Positions 18,343 through 28,008 of a DNA stretch of 64,000 nucleotides are shown piece after piece; position 1 is the first letter of the stretch; the number at the start of each line of letters is the position of its first letter. The notes beneath the pieces are model-generated. The model had not been told where the DNA came from. It saw nothing but the letters and a program-made list of their open reading frames with translations, and searched no databases. Source of the stretch: Allorhizobium borbori (GTDB taxonomy: Bacteria; Pseudomonadota; Alphaproteobacteria; Rhizobiales; Rhizobiaceae); contig NZ_JACIDU010000006.1 of NCBI RefSeq assembly GCF_014196535.1, positions 1 to 64,000 of the forward strand, given 5' to 3'. Both the position numbers and the translations under genes were made by a program.

Positions 18343-18578
18343 GGTCAGCAAGTTTTGCGTGCCGGTCAGGCGCGTGCATTTTCGGACCCGGCGTCTGCGT
18401 TCCGGCGCCGGAGCATCAAAGCCCGGATTGTCGTCGCCTACGTCTTTGGCGTTTGAAGCATGGCGGGGAAAACACGCATTGTCAGGGAGACGACAGTCAC
18501 CTATTGATCCGCGATCACGCGCCCGGCTGGAAAACGGGCCATTGGTTGAGGCAAACCTGATCTGTCGAGGTCCGCGCC

Positions 18579-19160
18579 ATGTTTACGCTGAACGGCATCG
18601 AGCGCTTTTCGCAGGACATCAAGAAAAGCCGCTTCCTCGCCGTTGCGGCTCCGGTGGCCGATGAGGCCGAGGCGCGGGCGTTTCTCGCGGCCCATTCCGA
18701 CGCCGACGCCAATCATAACTGCTGGGCCTGGCGGATCGGCCAAGCCTATCGCTTCAGCGACGATGGCGAGCCTTCGGGCACGGCGGGCCGCCCCATTCTC
18801 CAGGCCATCGAGGGGCAGGAACTCGATCACGTTGCGGTGGTGGTCACGCGCTGGTTCGGCGGCATTCTTCTGGGCTCCGGCGGGCTGGTGCGCGCTTATG
18901 GCGGCACGGCGGCAAGCTGTCTCAGGCAGGCGGAAAAGACGGCGGTCGTGCCGTCCGTGGGCGTGCGAATTTCCTGCCTGTTTTCCGATCTGGCGCTGGT
19001 GAAGGCCCGGCTGACTGCGGCCCCCGATGTGCGGCTGGAGAGCGAGACCTTCACCGAAACAGGCGCGGATCTCGCTTTGAAGCTGCCGGTGGCGGAGGCC
19101 GAAAACCTGATCCGCCTGGTCGGTGACATCACCAGCGGCCGTGCCGAAATCACGGTCTGA
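18579..19160 (+). CDS. YigZ/IMPACT family protein (UPF0029)
   Basis: A 193-residue protein with the family landmarks: KKSRFLAVAAPVADEAEARA, then DANHNCWAWRIG, DDGEPSGTAGRPIL and VVVTRWFGGILLGSGGLVRA YGG. The family is widespread in bacteria and related to eukaryotic IMPACT; its exact role is unresolved, with links to translation or proteolysis proposed. The C-terminal part (residues 140-193) is a ferredoxin-like extension. It is a single gene, with an SRPBCC gene converging on it 10 bases later. Confidence 0.9.
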   Translation: MFTLNGIERFSQDIKKSRFLAVAAPVADEAEARAFLAAHSDADANHNCWAWRIGQAYRFSDDGEPSGTAGRPILQAIEGQELDHVAVVVTRWFGGILLGSGGLVRAYGGTAASCLRQAEKTAVVPSVGVRISCLFSDLALVKARLTAAPDVRLESETFTETGADLALKLPVAEAENLIRLVGDITSGRAEITV

Positions 19161-19169
19161 TCCCTGGCT

Positions 19170-19640
19170 TCAGAGCGTGGCGACCAGCGCTTCAAGCTGG
19201 TCGGTGGCCTTGCCCCAGCCTTCGTGGAAGCCCATTTCCTCATGCACGCGCTTGTTCTCGGCTGTCCAGTGCAGGGCGCGGGCCACATAAAGCGTGCTGC
19301 CGTCGCCCAGATCGTCGAAGGTGACGATGCCGGTCATGAACGGGTTTTCTGTGGGCACCCATCCCTCGGTATAAGCGTCGGTGAAGACCAGTTTGCGGCC
19401 GGGCATGACCTCGAGATAGACGCCGGCACTCGGCATTTCCTCGCCGTTCGGGCCGTTCATGACCACAACATTGCGCCCGCCGGGGCGCAGGTCGAGTTCG
19501 GCATGGGAGACACGCCAGGGCACCGGGCAGAACCATATCTTGAGCAGATCCGGCTCGGTCCAGGCGCGATAGAGTTTGGCCGCAGGCGCCGCGATGACAC
19601 GGGTCAGCGACAGTTCATGGGCGGGGGATGATGTCGTCAT
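19170..19640 (-). CDS. SRPBCC/AHSA1-type START-fold protein
   Basis: 156 residues from the ATG at 19640 (MTTSSPAHELSLTRVIAAPA), with AAGGACAGG upstream. The sequence AKLYRAWTEPDLLKIWFCPV PWRV and FHEGWGKATDQLEALVATL match the activator-of-Hsp90-ATPase-1-like SRPBCC family, which forms a hydrophobic ligand cavity. These proteins are often stress- or regulator-associated; no partner regulator is visible here. An upstream extension to 19718 is open but not credible as coding. Confidence 0.87.
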   Translation of the reverse strand: MTTSSPAHELSLTRVIAAPAAKLYRAWTEPDLLKIWFCPVPWRVSHAELDLRPGGRNVVVMNGPNGEEMPSAGVYLEVMPGRKLVFTDAYTEGWVPTENPFMTGIVTFDDLGDGSTLYVARALHWTAENKRVHEEMGFHEGWGKATDQLEALVATL

Positions 19641-19807
19641 CCGGCCTGTCCTTCTGTGTGAGGATACTCCAACAGAGCAAGTTGGGGCTGCCGCTCCATT
19701 CGGCAAGGGTTGCGGCACAAGATTTTCGATGGCCCTTCTTTACGATGGAATGCGTCACGCCTTTCGGCTACCAACGGTAACGCAGGGCAAACAAGGGAGG
19801 ATTGGCG

Positions 19808-20497
19808 TTGCGCGGCATCGATCTGGTGATCTTCGATTGCGACGGCGTTCTGGTGGACAGCGAGGTTATCGCCACCCGAACGCTGGTGGGCGAACTGGAA
19901 AAGGTGGGCGTCTCCATCGATGCGGCCTATGTGGCGACGCATTTTCTCGGGCGCAGCTACCGGATCGCCGTGGAGCGCATCAAGGCGGATTTCGGCATTG
20001 CGCTGCCCGAAGGGTTCGAGGGGCAATACCGCGCCCGGCTGATCGAGGCGTTCCGCACCGGTCTTCAGGTCATGCCGCATGTGCGCGGCGTGATCGGGCA
20101 ACTGGCCGTGCCCTATGGCCTTGCGACCAGCTCCAGCCCCGAGCGGCTTCGCCATTCGCTTGATATTACAGGCCTCGACGATCTCTTTGCCGGGCGCACG
20201 ACGACGGCCTCCGAAGTGACGCGCGGCAAGCCGGCGCCGGATATTTTCCTTCATGCCGCCGCCAAGTTCGACGTGGCGCCGGAACGTTGCCTTGTCATCG
20301 AGGATTCCGAGCCGGGCATCGAAGGCGGCCTTGCCGCGGGCATGCAGGTGTGGCGTTTTACCGGCGGCAGTCATCTGGCCGGGCTTGAAATCCCCGGCGC
20401 GCCCGGTGCGGCCGCCCATCGCATTCTCACGTCCTTCGCGCGCTTTTTCGAACTGGCGCCGGAGCTTCAGAAGCAGACAGCGAATATTGGCGAATAA
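19808..20497 (+). CDS. HAD-superfamily phosphatase, beta-phosphoglucomutase/sugar-phosphatase type
   Basis: 229 residues. The TTG at 19808 lies seven bases after AAGGGAGG, making it the likely start. HAD motifs are clear: FDCDGVLVDSE (residues 9-19), the serine of ATSSSPERL, the lysine of RGKPAPDIF, and VIEDSEPGIEGG. The helical cap after motif I places it with sugar phosphatases and phosphoglucomutase-like enzymes. It ends two bases before the SorC regulator gene, so both belong to the polyol locus; it may dephosphorylate a sugar phosphate that builds up during polyol growth. Confidence 0.88.
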   Translation: MRGIDLVIFDCDGVLVDSEVIATRTLVGELEKVGVSIDAAYVATHFLGRSYRIAVERIKADFGIALPEGFEGQYRARLIEAFRTGLQVMPHVRGVIGQLAVPYGLATSSSPERLRHSLDITGLDDLFAGRTTTASEVTRGKPAPDIFLHAAAKFDVAPERCLVIEDSEPGIEGGLAAGMQVWRFTGGSHLAGLEIPGAPGAAAHRILTSFARFFELAPELQKQTANIGE

Positions 20498-20499
20498 GC

Positions 20500-21459
20500 A
20501 TGGCGAAACCGACGGAACCCGAGAACGAAGCCTCCCCTCGCGACCTTGCGGCGCGTGCCGCGTGGCTGTCCTTCGTCGGCGGGCTGACGCAGGACCAGAT
20601 CGCCGCCGATCTCGGCATCTCGCGCCAAAGGGTGCAGCGCCTCGTGGCGCGCGCCCAGGCCGAAGGGCTGATCCGGGTGCGCATCGCCCATCCCATTGCC
20701 GTGTGTCTGGAGCTGGAACGGGCGCTGAAAGCCCGCTTCGGGCTGGAATCGGCCTGGGTTTCGCCGGATGTCGGTACGGGTGGCGACCCGCTTGGCGGGC
20801 TCGCACCCTTTGCCGCGCCGGTTATCGAACGCATTTTCCTCGGTGAAAAAAGCCGGTCGATTGCGGTCGGCACCGGGCGAACGCTGCGTGGCGTGGTGGA
20901 GCACATGCAGTCCATCGATGGTTCGCATCACAAGCTGGTTTCGCTGATCGGCAACGTCGCGCCGGATGGCTCCGCCTCGTTCTATGAGGTCATCATGCGA
21001 CTGGCGGAAAAGACCACCGCGCCGCACTACCAGATGTCGATCCCCGTCGTTGCCCGCTCGCCCGAGGAACTGGAACTGTTCCGCAGCCTGCCGCATGTGC
21101 AGGCCACCCGTGTTCTGGCCGCCGCCGCCGATATCGCCATCGTCGGCATCGGGCAGATGGGTCGCGACGCCCCGCTTCTGGTCGATGGCTTCATTTCCCC
21201 GGCTGAGCAGGCTGAACTTGAGGCCGCCGGCGCCGTCGGTGAAATGCTGGGCAACATCTTCGACAGCAACGGCGTCTATCTCGATCACCCGATCAACAGC
21301 CGCATTGTCGGTGTGCGGGTGCCGACCGGCCATATGTCGGTGCTATGCATCGCCGCCGGTGCCTCGAAGGTGGTGCCGTTGCGCGCGGCGCTGGCCGGAA
21401 AACTGATGTCGGGGCTGATTACCGACGAAACAACGGCGAAAACCCTCCTGAAGTCTTGA
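20500..21459 (+). CDS. smoC: SorC/DeoR-type sugar-binding transcriptional regulator of the polyol operon
   Basis: A 319-residue protein with an N-terminal HTH (GLTQDQIAADLGISRQRVQR LVARAQAEG) and a C-terminal sugar-binding domain shared with SorC and LsrR. The spacing to the HAD gene is only two bases. The smo genes start 123 bases downstream, and a GTGAGCA-aa-TGCTCAC palindrome there is a likely binding site. The related regulator of the Rhodobacter polyol operon is SmoC; the symbol is used by analogy. The inducer is probably a polyol or its phosphorylated product. Confidence 0.85.
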   Translation: MAKPTEPENEASPRDLAARAAWLSFVGGLTQDQIAADLGISRQRVQRLVARAQAEGLIRVRIAHPIAVCLELERALKARFGLESAWVSPDVGTGGDPLGGLAPFAAPVIERIFLGEKSRSIAVGTGRTLRGVVEHMQSIDGSHHKLVSLIGNVAPDGSASFYEVIMRLAEKTTAPHYQMSIPVVARSPEELELFRSLPHVQATRVLAAAADIAIVGIGQMGRDAPLLVDGFISPAEQAELEAAGAVGEMLGNIFDSNGVYLDHPINSRIVGVRVPTGHMSVLCIAAGASKVVPLRAALAGKLMSGLITDETTAKTLLKS

Positions 21460-21506
21460 CCAAAGCGCTTTCAGCTCCAGTTCACGGGAGAGTGTGAAAA
21501 GGGTGC

Positions 21507-21535
21507 TTGACAATTCGCGCGCTCTAATGTGAATA
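21507..21535 (+). promoter_or_regulatory. Likely smo operon promoter
   Basis: TTGACA at 21507-21512, a 17-base spacer, then TGAATA at 21530-21535, fit a sigma-70-type promoter. The -10 region lies in a GAATAATTATTC palindrome (21531-21542) just upstream of the SorC-type operator. Confidence 0.6.
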
Positions 21536-21547
21536 ATTATTCGTGCA

Positions 21548-21563
21548 GTGAGCAAATGCTCAC
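21548..21563. promoter_or_regulatory. Candidate SorC-family operator before smoE
   Basis: Perfect inverted repeat GTGAGCA-aa-TGCTCAC centred 27 bases before the smoE start and just after the predicted -10 box, a position suited to repression by the SorC-type protein encoded immediately upstream. Confidence 0.6.
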
Positions 21564-21582
21564 GTCTCTGGGAGGAGAAACA

Positions 21583-22896
21583 ATGAAAACCATTTACCGT
21601 GCCCTGCTGGGTGCGTGCGCCTTGTCTGCGCTTTCCACCGCTGCCTTCGCCGAAACCACGATCACCGTCGCGACCGTCAACAACGGCGACATGATCCGCA
21701 TGCAGGGCCTGATGGCGGACTTCAATCAGAAGCATCCGGACATCAAGGTGCAGTGGGTGACGCTTGAGGAAAACGTGCTGCGACAGCGCGTGACGCAGGA
21801 CATCGCCACCAAGGGCGGCCAGTTCGACGTCATGACCATCGGTACCTATGAAGTTCCGATCTGGGCCAAGCGTGGCTGGCTGGCCGACCTCAACGACCTG
21901 CCGGCAAGCTATGACGCCAACGACATTCTGCCCGCCATCCGCAACGGCCTGACGACCGAAGGCAAGCTTTACGCCGCGCCGTTCTACGGCGAGTCCTCGA
22001 TGGTGATGTATCGCACCGATCTGATGAAGGCCGCCGGTCTCGATATGCCGGCTGCGCCCACTTGGGACTTCATCAAGCAGGCTGCCGAGAAGATGACGGA
22101 CAAGAGCAAGGAACAGTACGGCATCTGCCTGCGCGGCAAGGCCGGCTGGGGCGAGAACATGGCCTTCCTGACCGCCATGTCCAATTCCTACGGCGCCCGC
22201 TGGTTCGATGAAAAGTGGAAGCCGCAGTTCGATGGCGCAGCCTGGAAACAGACGCTGACGGACTACCTCGACCTGATGAACAAGTACGGCCCGCCCGGTG
22301 CATCGGCCAATGGCTTCAACGAAAACCTCGCTCTCTTCCAGTCCGGCAAGTGCGGCATGTGGATCGACGCCACGGTGGCGGCATCCTTCGTGACCAACCC
22401 GAAGGATTCCAAGGTGGCCGACAAGGTGGGCTTCGCGCTCGCCCCGGACAAGGGCCTTGGCAAGCGCGGCAACTGGCTGTGGGCCTGGAACCTCGGCATT
22501 CCCGCCGGCACGAAGAAGGTGGAAGCTGCCAAGACCTTCGTGGAATGGGCAACCTCCAAGGAATACCTTGCGCTGGTCGCTTCCAAGGAAGGCTGGGCCA
22601 ACGTTCCTCCGGGCACGCGCACCTCGCTTTACGAGAACCCGGAATATGCCAAGGTGCCCTTCGCCAAGATGACACTGGACTCGATCAACGCGGCCGATCC
22701 GACCCATCCGACGGTCGATCCGGTTCCCTATGTCGGCGTCCAGTTCGTGGCCATTCCGGAATTCCAGGGTCTCGGCACGGCTGTCGGCCAGCAGTTCTCG
22801 GCGGCTCTTGCCGGGCAGATCACGGCTGAAAAGGCGCTCGAAAACGCGCAGGCACTGACCGTGCGCGAAATGACGAAGGCCGGTTACATCAAGTAA
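21583..22896 (+). CDS. smoE: Sorbitol/mannitol ABC transporter binding protein
   Basis: 437 residues from the ATG at 21583, preceded by GGGAGGAGAAACA. Signal peptide MKTIYRALLGACALSALSTA AFA; then a family 1 extracellular solute-binding protein (TITVATVNNGDMIRMQGLMA, FYGESSMVMYRTDLMKAAG, SGKCGMWIDATVAASFVTN). The gene order with two MalFG-type permeases, a MalK-type ATPase, sorbitol and mannitol dehydrogenases and xylulokinase is that of the smo operon, so the ligands are probably sorbitol, mannitol and arabitol. A stem-loop follows. Confidence 0.92.
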   Translation: MKTIYRALLGACALSALSTAAFAETTITVATVNNGDMIRMQGLMADFNQKHPDIKVQWVTLEENVLRQRVTQDIATKGGQFDVMTIGTYEVPIWAKRGWLADLNDLPASYDANDILPAIRNGLTTEGKLYAAPFYGESSMVMYRTDLMKAAGLDMPAAPTWDFIKQAAEKMTDKSKEQYGICLRGKAGWGENMAFLTAMSNSYGARWFDEKWKPQFDGAAWKQTLTDYLDLMNKYGPPGASANGFNENLALFQSGKCGMWIDATVAASFVTNPKDSKVADKVGFALAPDKGLGKRGNWLWAWNLGIPAGTKKVEAAKTFVEWATSKEYLALVASKEGWANVPPGTRTSLYENPEYAKVPFAKMTLDSINAADPTHPTVDPVPYVGVQFVAIPEFQGLGTAVGQQFSAALAGQITAEKALENAQALTVREMTKAGYIK

Positions 22897-22912
22897 CCGG
22901 GTTTCGCCCTTT

Positions 22913-22938
22913 GCCGGCGCTCCCTCTCGGGCGCCGGC
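22913..22938 (+). other. Stem-loop between smoE and smoF
   Basis: GCCGGCGC (22913-22920) pairs with GCGCCGGC (22931-22938) over a 10-base loop, then GCTTTCCTTT follows. As operon genes continue in the same direction, it is probably an attenuating or mRNA-stabilising element favouring binding-protein synthesis. Confidence 0.6.
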
Positions 22939-23032
22939 GCTTTCCTTTGCGGTCAATGGCCGCTTGTTTCACGAAATCGCAGTTCCTGTCGGGCGAACCG
23001 TCCCGGCGCTGCCCCTTATGATCGAGGGAACC

Positions 23033-23905
23033 ATGGCCACGAAGCATTCCCGCGCCGCAGCCAGGCTCATGATCTCGCCCGCAGTGCTGCTGCTTCTGGG
23101 CTGGATGATCGTCCCGCTTGCGATGACCCTCTATTTCTCCTTCCAACGCTACAACTTGCTGATGCCCGGCATGGAGGAATGGACGGGCCTTGCCAACTAT
23201 CAGTATTTCCTCACCGACCCCGCCTTCTTCGATGCCTTGACCAATACGCTGCTGCTTGTCGGGGGCGTGCTGCTCGTGACCATCATCGGCGGCGTTATGC
23301 TGGCGCTTCTGCTCGACCAGCCCTTCTTCGGGCAGGGCGTCGTGCGCATTCTCGTCATCGCGCCGTTCTTCGTCATGCCCACCGTTTCGGCGCTGGTGTG
23401 GAAGAACATGTTTCTCAACCCGGTGAACGGGCTGTTCGCCCACGCCGCCAAGGCGCTCGGGTTGCAACCCTACGACTTTTTCGCACAGGCGCCGCTGGCC
23501 TCCATCATCGGTATCGTGAGCTGGCAATGGCTGCCCTTTGCGACGCTCATCCTGCTGACCGCGCTGCAATCGCTCGATCAGGAACAGCTCGAAGCCGCCG
23601 AAATGGACGGGGCCGGGCCGCTGTCGCGCTTCTTCCACATCATGCTGCCGCATCTCGCCCGCGCCATTACGGTCGTCATCCTCATCCAGACGATCTTCCT
23701 GCTGTCGGTCTTCGCGGAAATTCTCGTCACCACCAATGGCGGACCCGGCACGGCCTCCACCAACCTGACCTATCTGATCTACGCGCAATCGCTGCTTCAG
23801 TTCGATGTCGGCGGGGGATCGGCGGGCGGTGTCGTTGCCATCGTGCTTGCCAACATCGTCGCGATCTTCCTGATGCGGATGATCGGCAAGAATCTGGAGG
23901 CCTGA
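23033..23905 (+). CDS. smoF: Polyol ABC transporter permease 1 (MalF type)
   Basis: 290 residues from the ATG at 23033 with GAGGGAACC upstream. Six membrane segments are visible, for example VLLLLGWMIVPLAMTLYFSF and GGVLLVTIIGGVMLALLL. The EAA loop EAAEMDGAGPLSRFFHIMLP docks on SmoK. It belongs to the carbohydrate uptake family 1 permeases and pairs with SmoG. It ends three bases before smoG, so the two are translated together. Confidence 0.92.
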   Translation: MATKHSRAAARLMISPAVLLLLGWMIVPLAMTLYFSFQRYNLLMPGMEEWTGLANYQYFLTDPAFFDALTNTLLLVGGVLLVTIIGGVMLALLLDQPFFGQGVVRILVIAPFFVMPTVSALVWKNMFLNPVNGLFAHAAKALGLQPYDFFAQAPLASIIGIVSWQWLPFATLILLTALQSLDQEQLEAAEMDGAGPLSRFFHIMLPHLARAITVVILIQTIFLLSVFAEILVTTNGGPGTASTNLTYLIYAQSLLQFDVGGGSAGGVVAIVLANIVAIFLMRMIGKNLEA

Positions 23906-23908
23906 TCC

Positions 23909-24739
23909 ATGGCACGCCAAGTCAAGACCCGAAACAAGGTCATCGTTACCATCGCCGCCTGGGCGGTGGGGATCGCGATCTTCTTCCCCATCCTGTGGAC
24001 GGTGATCACCAGCTTCAAGAGCGAGGCCGACGCCATCGCCGATCCGCCGGTGTTCCTGTTCTTCAACTGGACGCTGGAAAACTACGTGACGGTGCAGGAG
24101 CGCTCCGACTACTTCAACCACTTCATGAATTCGGTGGTGATCTCGGTCGGCTCCACGCTCATCGGTCTGCTGATCGCCGTGCCCGCCGCCTGGGCCATGG
24201 CCTTCGTGCCCGGCAAGCGCACCAAGGATCTGCTGATGTGGATGCTTTCCACCAAGATGCTGCCGCCGGTCGGCGTGCTCGTGCCGCTTTATCTCATCTT
24301 CCGGGATATAGGGCTGCTCGATACGCGCATCGGTCTGGTCATCGTGCTGACGCTGATCAACCTGCCGATCATCATCTGGATGCTCTACACCTATTTCCGT
24401 GAAATTCCGGGCGAAATCCTTGAAGCCGCCCGTATGGACGGTGCAACGCTGAAAGCGGAAATCCTTTACGTGCTGACGCCGATGGCGGTGCCGGGCATCG
24501 CCTCGACCCTGCTGCTCAACATCATCCTGGCCTGGAACGAAGCCTTCTGGACACTGAACCTGACGGCAGCCAACGCCGCGCCGCTCACGGCATTCATAGC
24601 CAGCTATTCAAGCCCCGAGGGCCTGTTCTACGCCAAACTCAGCGCTGCTTCCACCATGGCGATCGCTCCGATCCTGATCATGGGCTGGTTCAGCCAGAAA
24701 CAACTCGTCCGCGGCCTGACCTTCGGCGCGGTGAAGTGA
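23909..24739 (+). CDS. smoG: Polyol ABC transporter permease 2 (MalG type)
   Basis: A 276-residue permease: N-terminal segment [20 protein letters not shown], several more membrane spans, and the EAA loop [20 protein letters not shown] with [10 protein letters not shown]. As usual for MalG-type subunits it starts with a short cytoplasmic tail and ends soon after the last helix ([18 protein letters not shown]). Partner of SmoF. Confidence 0.92.
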   Translation: MARQVKTRNKVIVTIAAWAVGIAIFFPILWTVITSFKSEADAIADPPVFLFFNWTLENYVTVQERSDYFNHFMNSVVISVGSTLIGLLIAVPAAWAMAFVPGKRTKDLLMWMLSTKMLPPVGVLVPLYLIFRDIGLLDTRIGLVIVLTLINLPIIIWMLYTYFREIPGEILEAARMDGATLKAEILYVLTPMAVPGIASTLLLNIILAWNEAFWTLNLTAANAAPLTAFIASYSSPEGLFYAKLSAASTMAIAPILIMGWFSQKQLVRGLTFGAVK

Positions 24740-24746
24740 GGAAATC

Positions 24747-25748
24747 ATGGGAAGCATCGTTCTCGAGAAAGTTCACAAGCTTTACGGCAATGTCGAGGTC
24801 ATTCCGTCCATCGACCTGACCATCAATGACGGCGAGTTCGTCGTCTTTGTCGGCCCCTCCGGTTGCGGCAAGTCCACGCTGCTGCGTCTCATCGCGGGGC
24901 TGGAGGACACGACCTCCGGCGCCATCCGCATCGACGGAAACGACGTGACCGAGACGCCGCCCGCCAAGCGCGGCCTTGCCATGGTGTTCCAGTCCTACGC
25001 GCTTTATCCGCATATGTCGGTGCGCAAGAACATCGCCTTTCCGCTGAAGATGGCGGGCATGGACAAGGCGGAGATCGACCGGCGTGTCGAAGGCGCGGCC
25101 AATGTGCTGAACCTCACGCAATATCTCGACCGCCGTCCCGGCCAGCTTTCCGGCGGCCAGCGCCAGCGCGTCGCCATCGGCCGCGCCATTGTGCGCGAAC
25201 CCTCGGCCTTCCTGTTCGATGAGCCGCTGTCGAACCTCGATGCGGCGCTGCGCGTCAACATGCGGCTCGAAATCTCCGAACTGCACCAGAGCCTCAAGAC
25301 CACGATGATCTATGTGACCCACGACCAGGTGGAAGCCATGACCATGGCCGACAAGATCGTCGTGTTGCAGGCCGGCAATATTGAGCAGGTCGGTTCGCCG
25401 CTGGAACTTTACCGCAACCCGCGCAACCGTTTCGTCGCCGGCTTCATCGGCAGCCCCAAGATGAATTTCATCGAGGGAGCCGAGGCTGCAAAGCGGGGTG
25501 TCCATGCCATCGGCGTTCGCCCTGAACATATCGCGCTGTCGAAAGATAGTGGACTATGGAAGGGCACGGTCGGCCTTTCCGAGCATCTCGGCTCCGATAC
25601 GTTCTGCTATGTGAATGTCGAGGGCATCGGCACCTTGAATGTTCGTACCTCCGGTGAAGTCTCCGTTCATCATGGCGATACCGTTTGGCTGACGCCGGGC
25701 GAGGCGAATATCCATCGCTTCGACAAGGACGGGATGGCCATCCGATGA
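24747..25748 (+). CDS. smoK: Polyol ABC transporter ATP-binding protein (MalK/UgpC type)
   Basis: 333 residues. Walker [11 protein letters not shown]-loop [13 protein letters not shown], signature [15 protein letters not shown], Walker [16 protein letters not shown] and H-loop [11 protein letters not shown] are all intact. The C-terminal regulatory (TOBE) domain, [16 protein letters not shown] onwards, is a little shorter than in MalK but typical of the rhizobial polyol transporters. Its stop overlaps the smoS start by 4 bases (ATGA). Confidence 0.93.
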   Translation: MGSIVLEKVHKLYGNVEVIPSIDLTINDGEFVVFVGPSGCGKSTLLRLIAGLEDTTSGAIRIDGNDVTETPPAKRGLAMVFQSYALYPHMSVRKNIAFPLKMAGMDKAEIDRRVEGAANVLNLTQYLDRRPGQLSGGQRQRVAIGRAIVREPSAFLFDEPLSNLDAALRVNMRLEISELHQSLKTTMIYVTHDQVEAMTMADKIVVLQAGNIEQVGSPLELYRNPRNRFVAGFIGSPKMNFIEGAEAAKRGVHAIGVRPEHIALSKDSGLWKGTVGLSEHLGSDTFCYVNVEGIGTLNVRTSGEVSVHHGDTVWLTPGEANIHRFDKDGMAIR

Positions 25749-26521
25749 GCGGGCGTCTTCAGGGAAAATGCGCGCTCATCACAGGTGCCGCGCGCGGCAT
25801 CGGCTTTTCCTTCGCAAAGGCTTATGTAGCTGAAGGTGCAAGGGTTGCGATCGCTGATATCAATAGTGATCGCGCTCGGGCCGCAGCCGTGGAAATCGGC
25901 GGCAATGCCATTGCCGTTGAAATGGACGTGACGAAGCAGGACAGTATCGACCGGGCCGTTGCCGAGACGGTCGAGCGGTTGGGGCGGATCGACATTCTGG
26001 TGAACAATGCGGCGCTGTTCACCGCCGCCCCGCTGGTCGAAATCGAACGTGCGGATTTCGACCGTGTCTTTGCCATCAACGTCTCCGGCGTGCTGTTCAC
26101 CATGCAGGCGGTGGCGCGCCACATGGTCGCGCGCGGCGGTGGCGGCAAGATCATCAACATGGCTTCGCAGGCCGGACGGCGCGGCGAAGCGCTGGTCGCG
26201 GTCTATTGCGCCTCGAAGGCGGCGGTCATCAGCCTCACCCAGTCAGCCGGGCTGAACCTCATCCAGCACGGTATCAACGTCAACGCCATCGCGCCCGGCG
26301 TGGTGGACGGCGAACACTGGGACGGCGTGGATGCCTTCTTTGCGAAATACGAGAACAAAGCGCCCGGCCAGAAAAAGAAGGAAGTCGGCGAAGCCGTGCC
26401 CTTCGGGCGCATGGGCCGGGCGGAAGATCTGACGGGTATGGCGATCTTCCTCGCCTCGCCGGAAGCCGATTACATCGTCGCCCAGACATATAATGTCGAT
26501 GGCGGGAACTGGATGAGCTGA
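25745..26521 (+). CDS. smoS: Sorbitol (glucitol) dehydrogenase, SDR family
   Basis: 258 residues from the ATG at 25745, overlapping smoK by four bases. It is a classical SDR with [16 protein letters not shown], a serine in [11 protein letters not shown] and the catalytic YCASKAAV (Tyr and Lys intact), ending in [16 protein letters not shown]. Sorbitol dehydrogenase of the smo operon oxidises sorbitol to fructose with NAD. The context with the transporter and MtlK supports this specificity; galactitol activity is possible too. Confidence 0.9.
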   Translation: MSGRLQGKCALITGAARGIGFSFAKAYVAEGARVAIADINSDRARAAAVEIGGNAIAVEMDVTKQDSIDRAVAETVERLGRIDILVNNAALFTAAPLVEIERADFDRVFAINVSGVLFTMQAVARHMVARGGGGKIINMASQAGRRGEALVAVYCASKAAVISLTQSAGLNLIQHGINVNAIAPGVVDGEHWDGVDAFFAKYENKAPGQKKKEVGEAVPFGRMGRAEDLTGMAIFLASPEADYIVAQTYNVDGGNWMS

Positions 26522-26522
26522 C

Positions 26523-27989
26523 ATGAAACTCTCGAACGCAACGCTTTCCGCCCTCCCCTCCTCCATCAAGGTACCGGGCTACGACCGGTCCCGTCTCACG
26601 CCCGGCATCGTTCACATCGGTCTTGGCAATTTTCACCGTGCCCATCAGGCCTGGTATCTGCACCGGCTGATGGAAATGGGGCTGGCGCAGGACTGGGCGA
26701 TCATTGGCGCGGGCGTGCGCGCCTTTGACGAGGCACAGCGATTGAAGCTGAAGGCGCAGGATTACCTGACGACGCTGATCGAACTCGATCCCTCCGGCAA
26801 GTCGGCGGAGGTGACGGGCTCGATGATCGACTATGTGCCGATCGTCGAGGGCAACGGGCCGCTGATCGAGCAGATGGCCGATCCCGCCATCCGCATCGTG
26901 GCGCTGACGGTAACCGAAGGCGGCTACTACATCGATCCCGCCACCAAGGGCTTTGCCGTCGATCACCCCGACATCGTGCACGATGCCGCCAATCCCGAGA
27001 CACCGCGCACCGCCTTTGGCGCCATCGTCGCGGCCTTGAAGCTGCGCCGGGATCGGGGCGTCGGTCCCTTCACCGGCCTGTGCTGCGACAACCTTCAGGG
27101 TAACGGCCACATCCTGCACCAGACCGTGGTTTCGCTGGCGCGGCTTTCCGATCCCGCTCTGGCCGCATGGATCGATGAACATTGCACCTTCCCGAACTCG
27201 ATGGTGGACTGCATCGTGCCGGCCACGGGGCCAAAGGAACTGGCGCTGGTGCAGGCGCTGGGCATCGACGATGCCGCCCCGGTGACGCACGAGAACTTCC
27301 GGCAATGGGTGATCGAGGACAATTTCTGCGCCGGCCGTCCGGATTGGGACAGAGCGGGCGCGACCTTCTCCGATCAGGTCCACGATTTCGAGGTGATGAA
27401 GATCCGCATTCTGAACGGCGGTCATCAGGTGATTTCGGATGTCGGCGAGGTGCTGGGCGTCGAGACGATTTCCGGCTGCATGGAGCACCCGAAGATCCGC
27501 GCGCTGTTCCGCAAGGTCGAGCTTGAGGAGATCGTGCCGCATGTGAAGCCGGTTCCGGGCTATACGCCGGGTGATTATGTGAAGCTCATCGACCGGCGCT
27601 TCTCCAACACGGCTATCGTCGATACGACGCGGCGCGTGGCCTTCGACGGGTCGAGCCGTCACCCCGGTTTCATCGTGCCCTCGATCCGCGACGGATTGAA
27701 GGCCGGGACCCCCGTGGAAGGGCTGGCGCTCGTATCGGCCGCCTGGGCGCGCTATTGCCTGGGCGTGCGCGAGGATGGTTCCGTCGTAGAGCCAAACGAC
27801 CCGTTCTGGGCCGATCTCACAGAAGTGGCGGTGGCCGCAAAAGTAAATCCGCGGGCATGGCTGGAAATGCGCACGCTTTACGGCGATCTTGCCGATCAGC
27901 CGCGCTTTGCCGATGCCTTCGCGAAGTGGCTGTCGCTGATCCATGCCAGGGGTATGGAAGCGGCCATCGACGCCTATCTCGCAGCCTGA
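26523..27989 (+). CDS. mtlK: Mannitol 2-dehydrogenase
   Basis: A 488-residue polyol-specific long-chain dehydrogenase. The N-terminal NAD fold (LTPGIVHIGLGNFHRAHQA) and the C-terminal catalytic domain with KIRILNGGHQVISDVGE match mannitol 2-dehydrogenases, with the proton-relay lysine in KIRILNGGH. It oxidises mannitol to fructose, and D-arabitol to D-xylulose in relatives, which fits the xylulokinase gene next in line. It starts one base after the smoS stop. Length is typical for the family. Confidence 0.93.
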   Translation: MKLSNATLSALPSSIKVPGYDRSRLTPGIVHIGLGNFHRAHQAWYLHRLMEMGLAQDWAIIGAGVRAFDEAQRLKLKAQDYLTTLIELDPSGKSAEVTGSMIDYVPIVEGNGPLIEQMADPAIRIVALTVTEGGYYIDPATKGFAVDHPDIVHDAANPETPRTAFGAIVAALKLRRDRGVGPFTGLCCDNLQGNGHILHQTVVSLARLSDPALAAWIDEHCTFPNSMVDCIVPATGPKELALVQALGIDDAAPVTHENFRQWVIEDNFCAGRPDWDRAGATFSDQVHDFEVMKIRILNGGHQVISDVGEVLGVETISGCMEHPKIRALFRKVELEEIVPHVKPVPGYTPGDYVKLIDRRFSNTAIVDTTRRVAFDGSSRHPGFIVPSIRDGLKAGTPVEGLALVSAAWARYCLGVREDGSVVEPNDPFWADLTEVAVAAKVNPRAWLEMRTLYGDLADQPRFADAFAKWLSLIHARGMEAAIDAYLAA

Positions 27990-28008
27990 CCCGGAGCGGA
28001 GCGCCTGC

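Noticed and set aside
22889-24121. Open frame of 410 codons on the minus strand over smoF and smoG
   Set aside because: Shadow of two permease genes with EAA motifs on the plus strand; the antisense product is charged and low in complexity.
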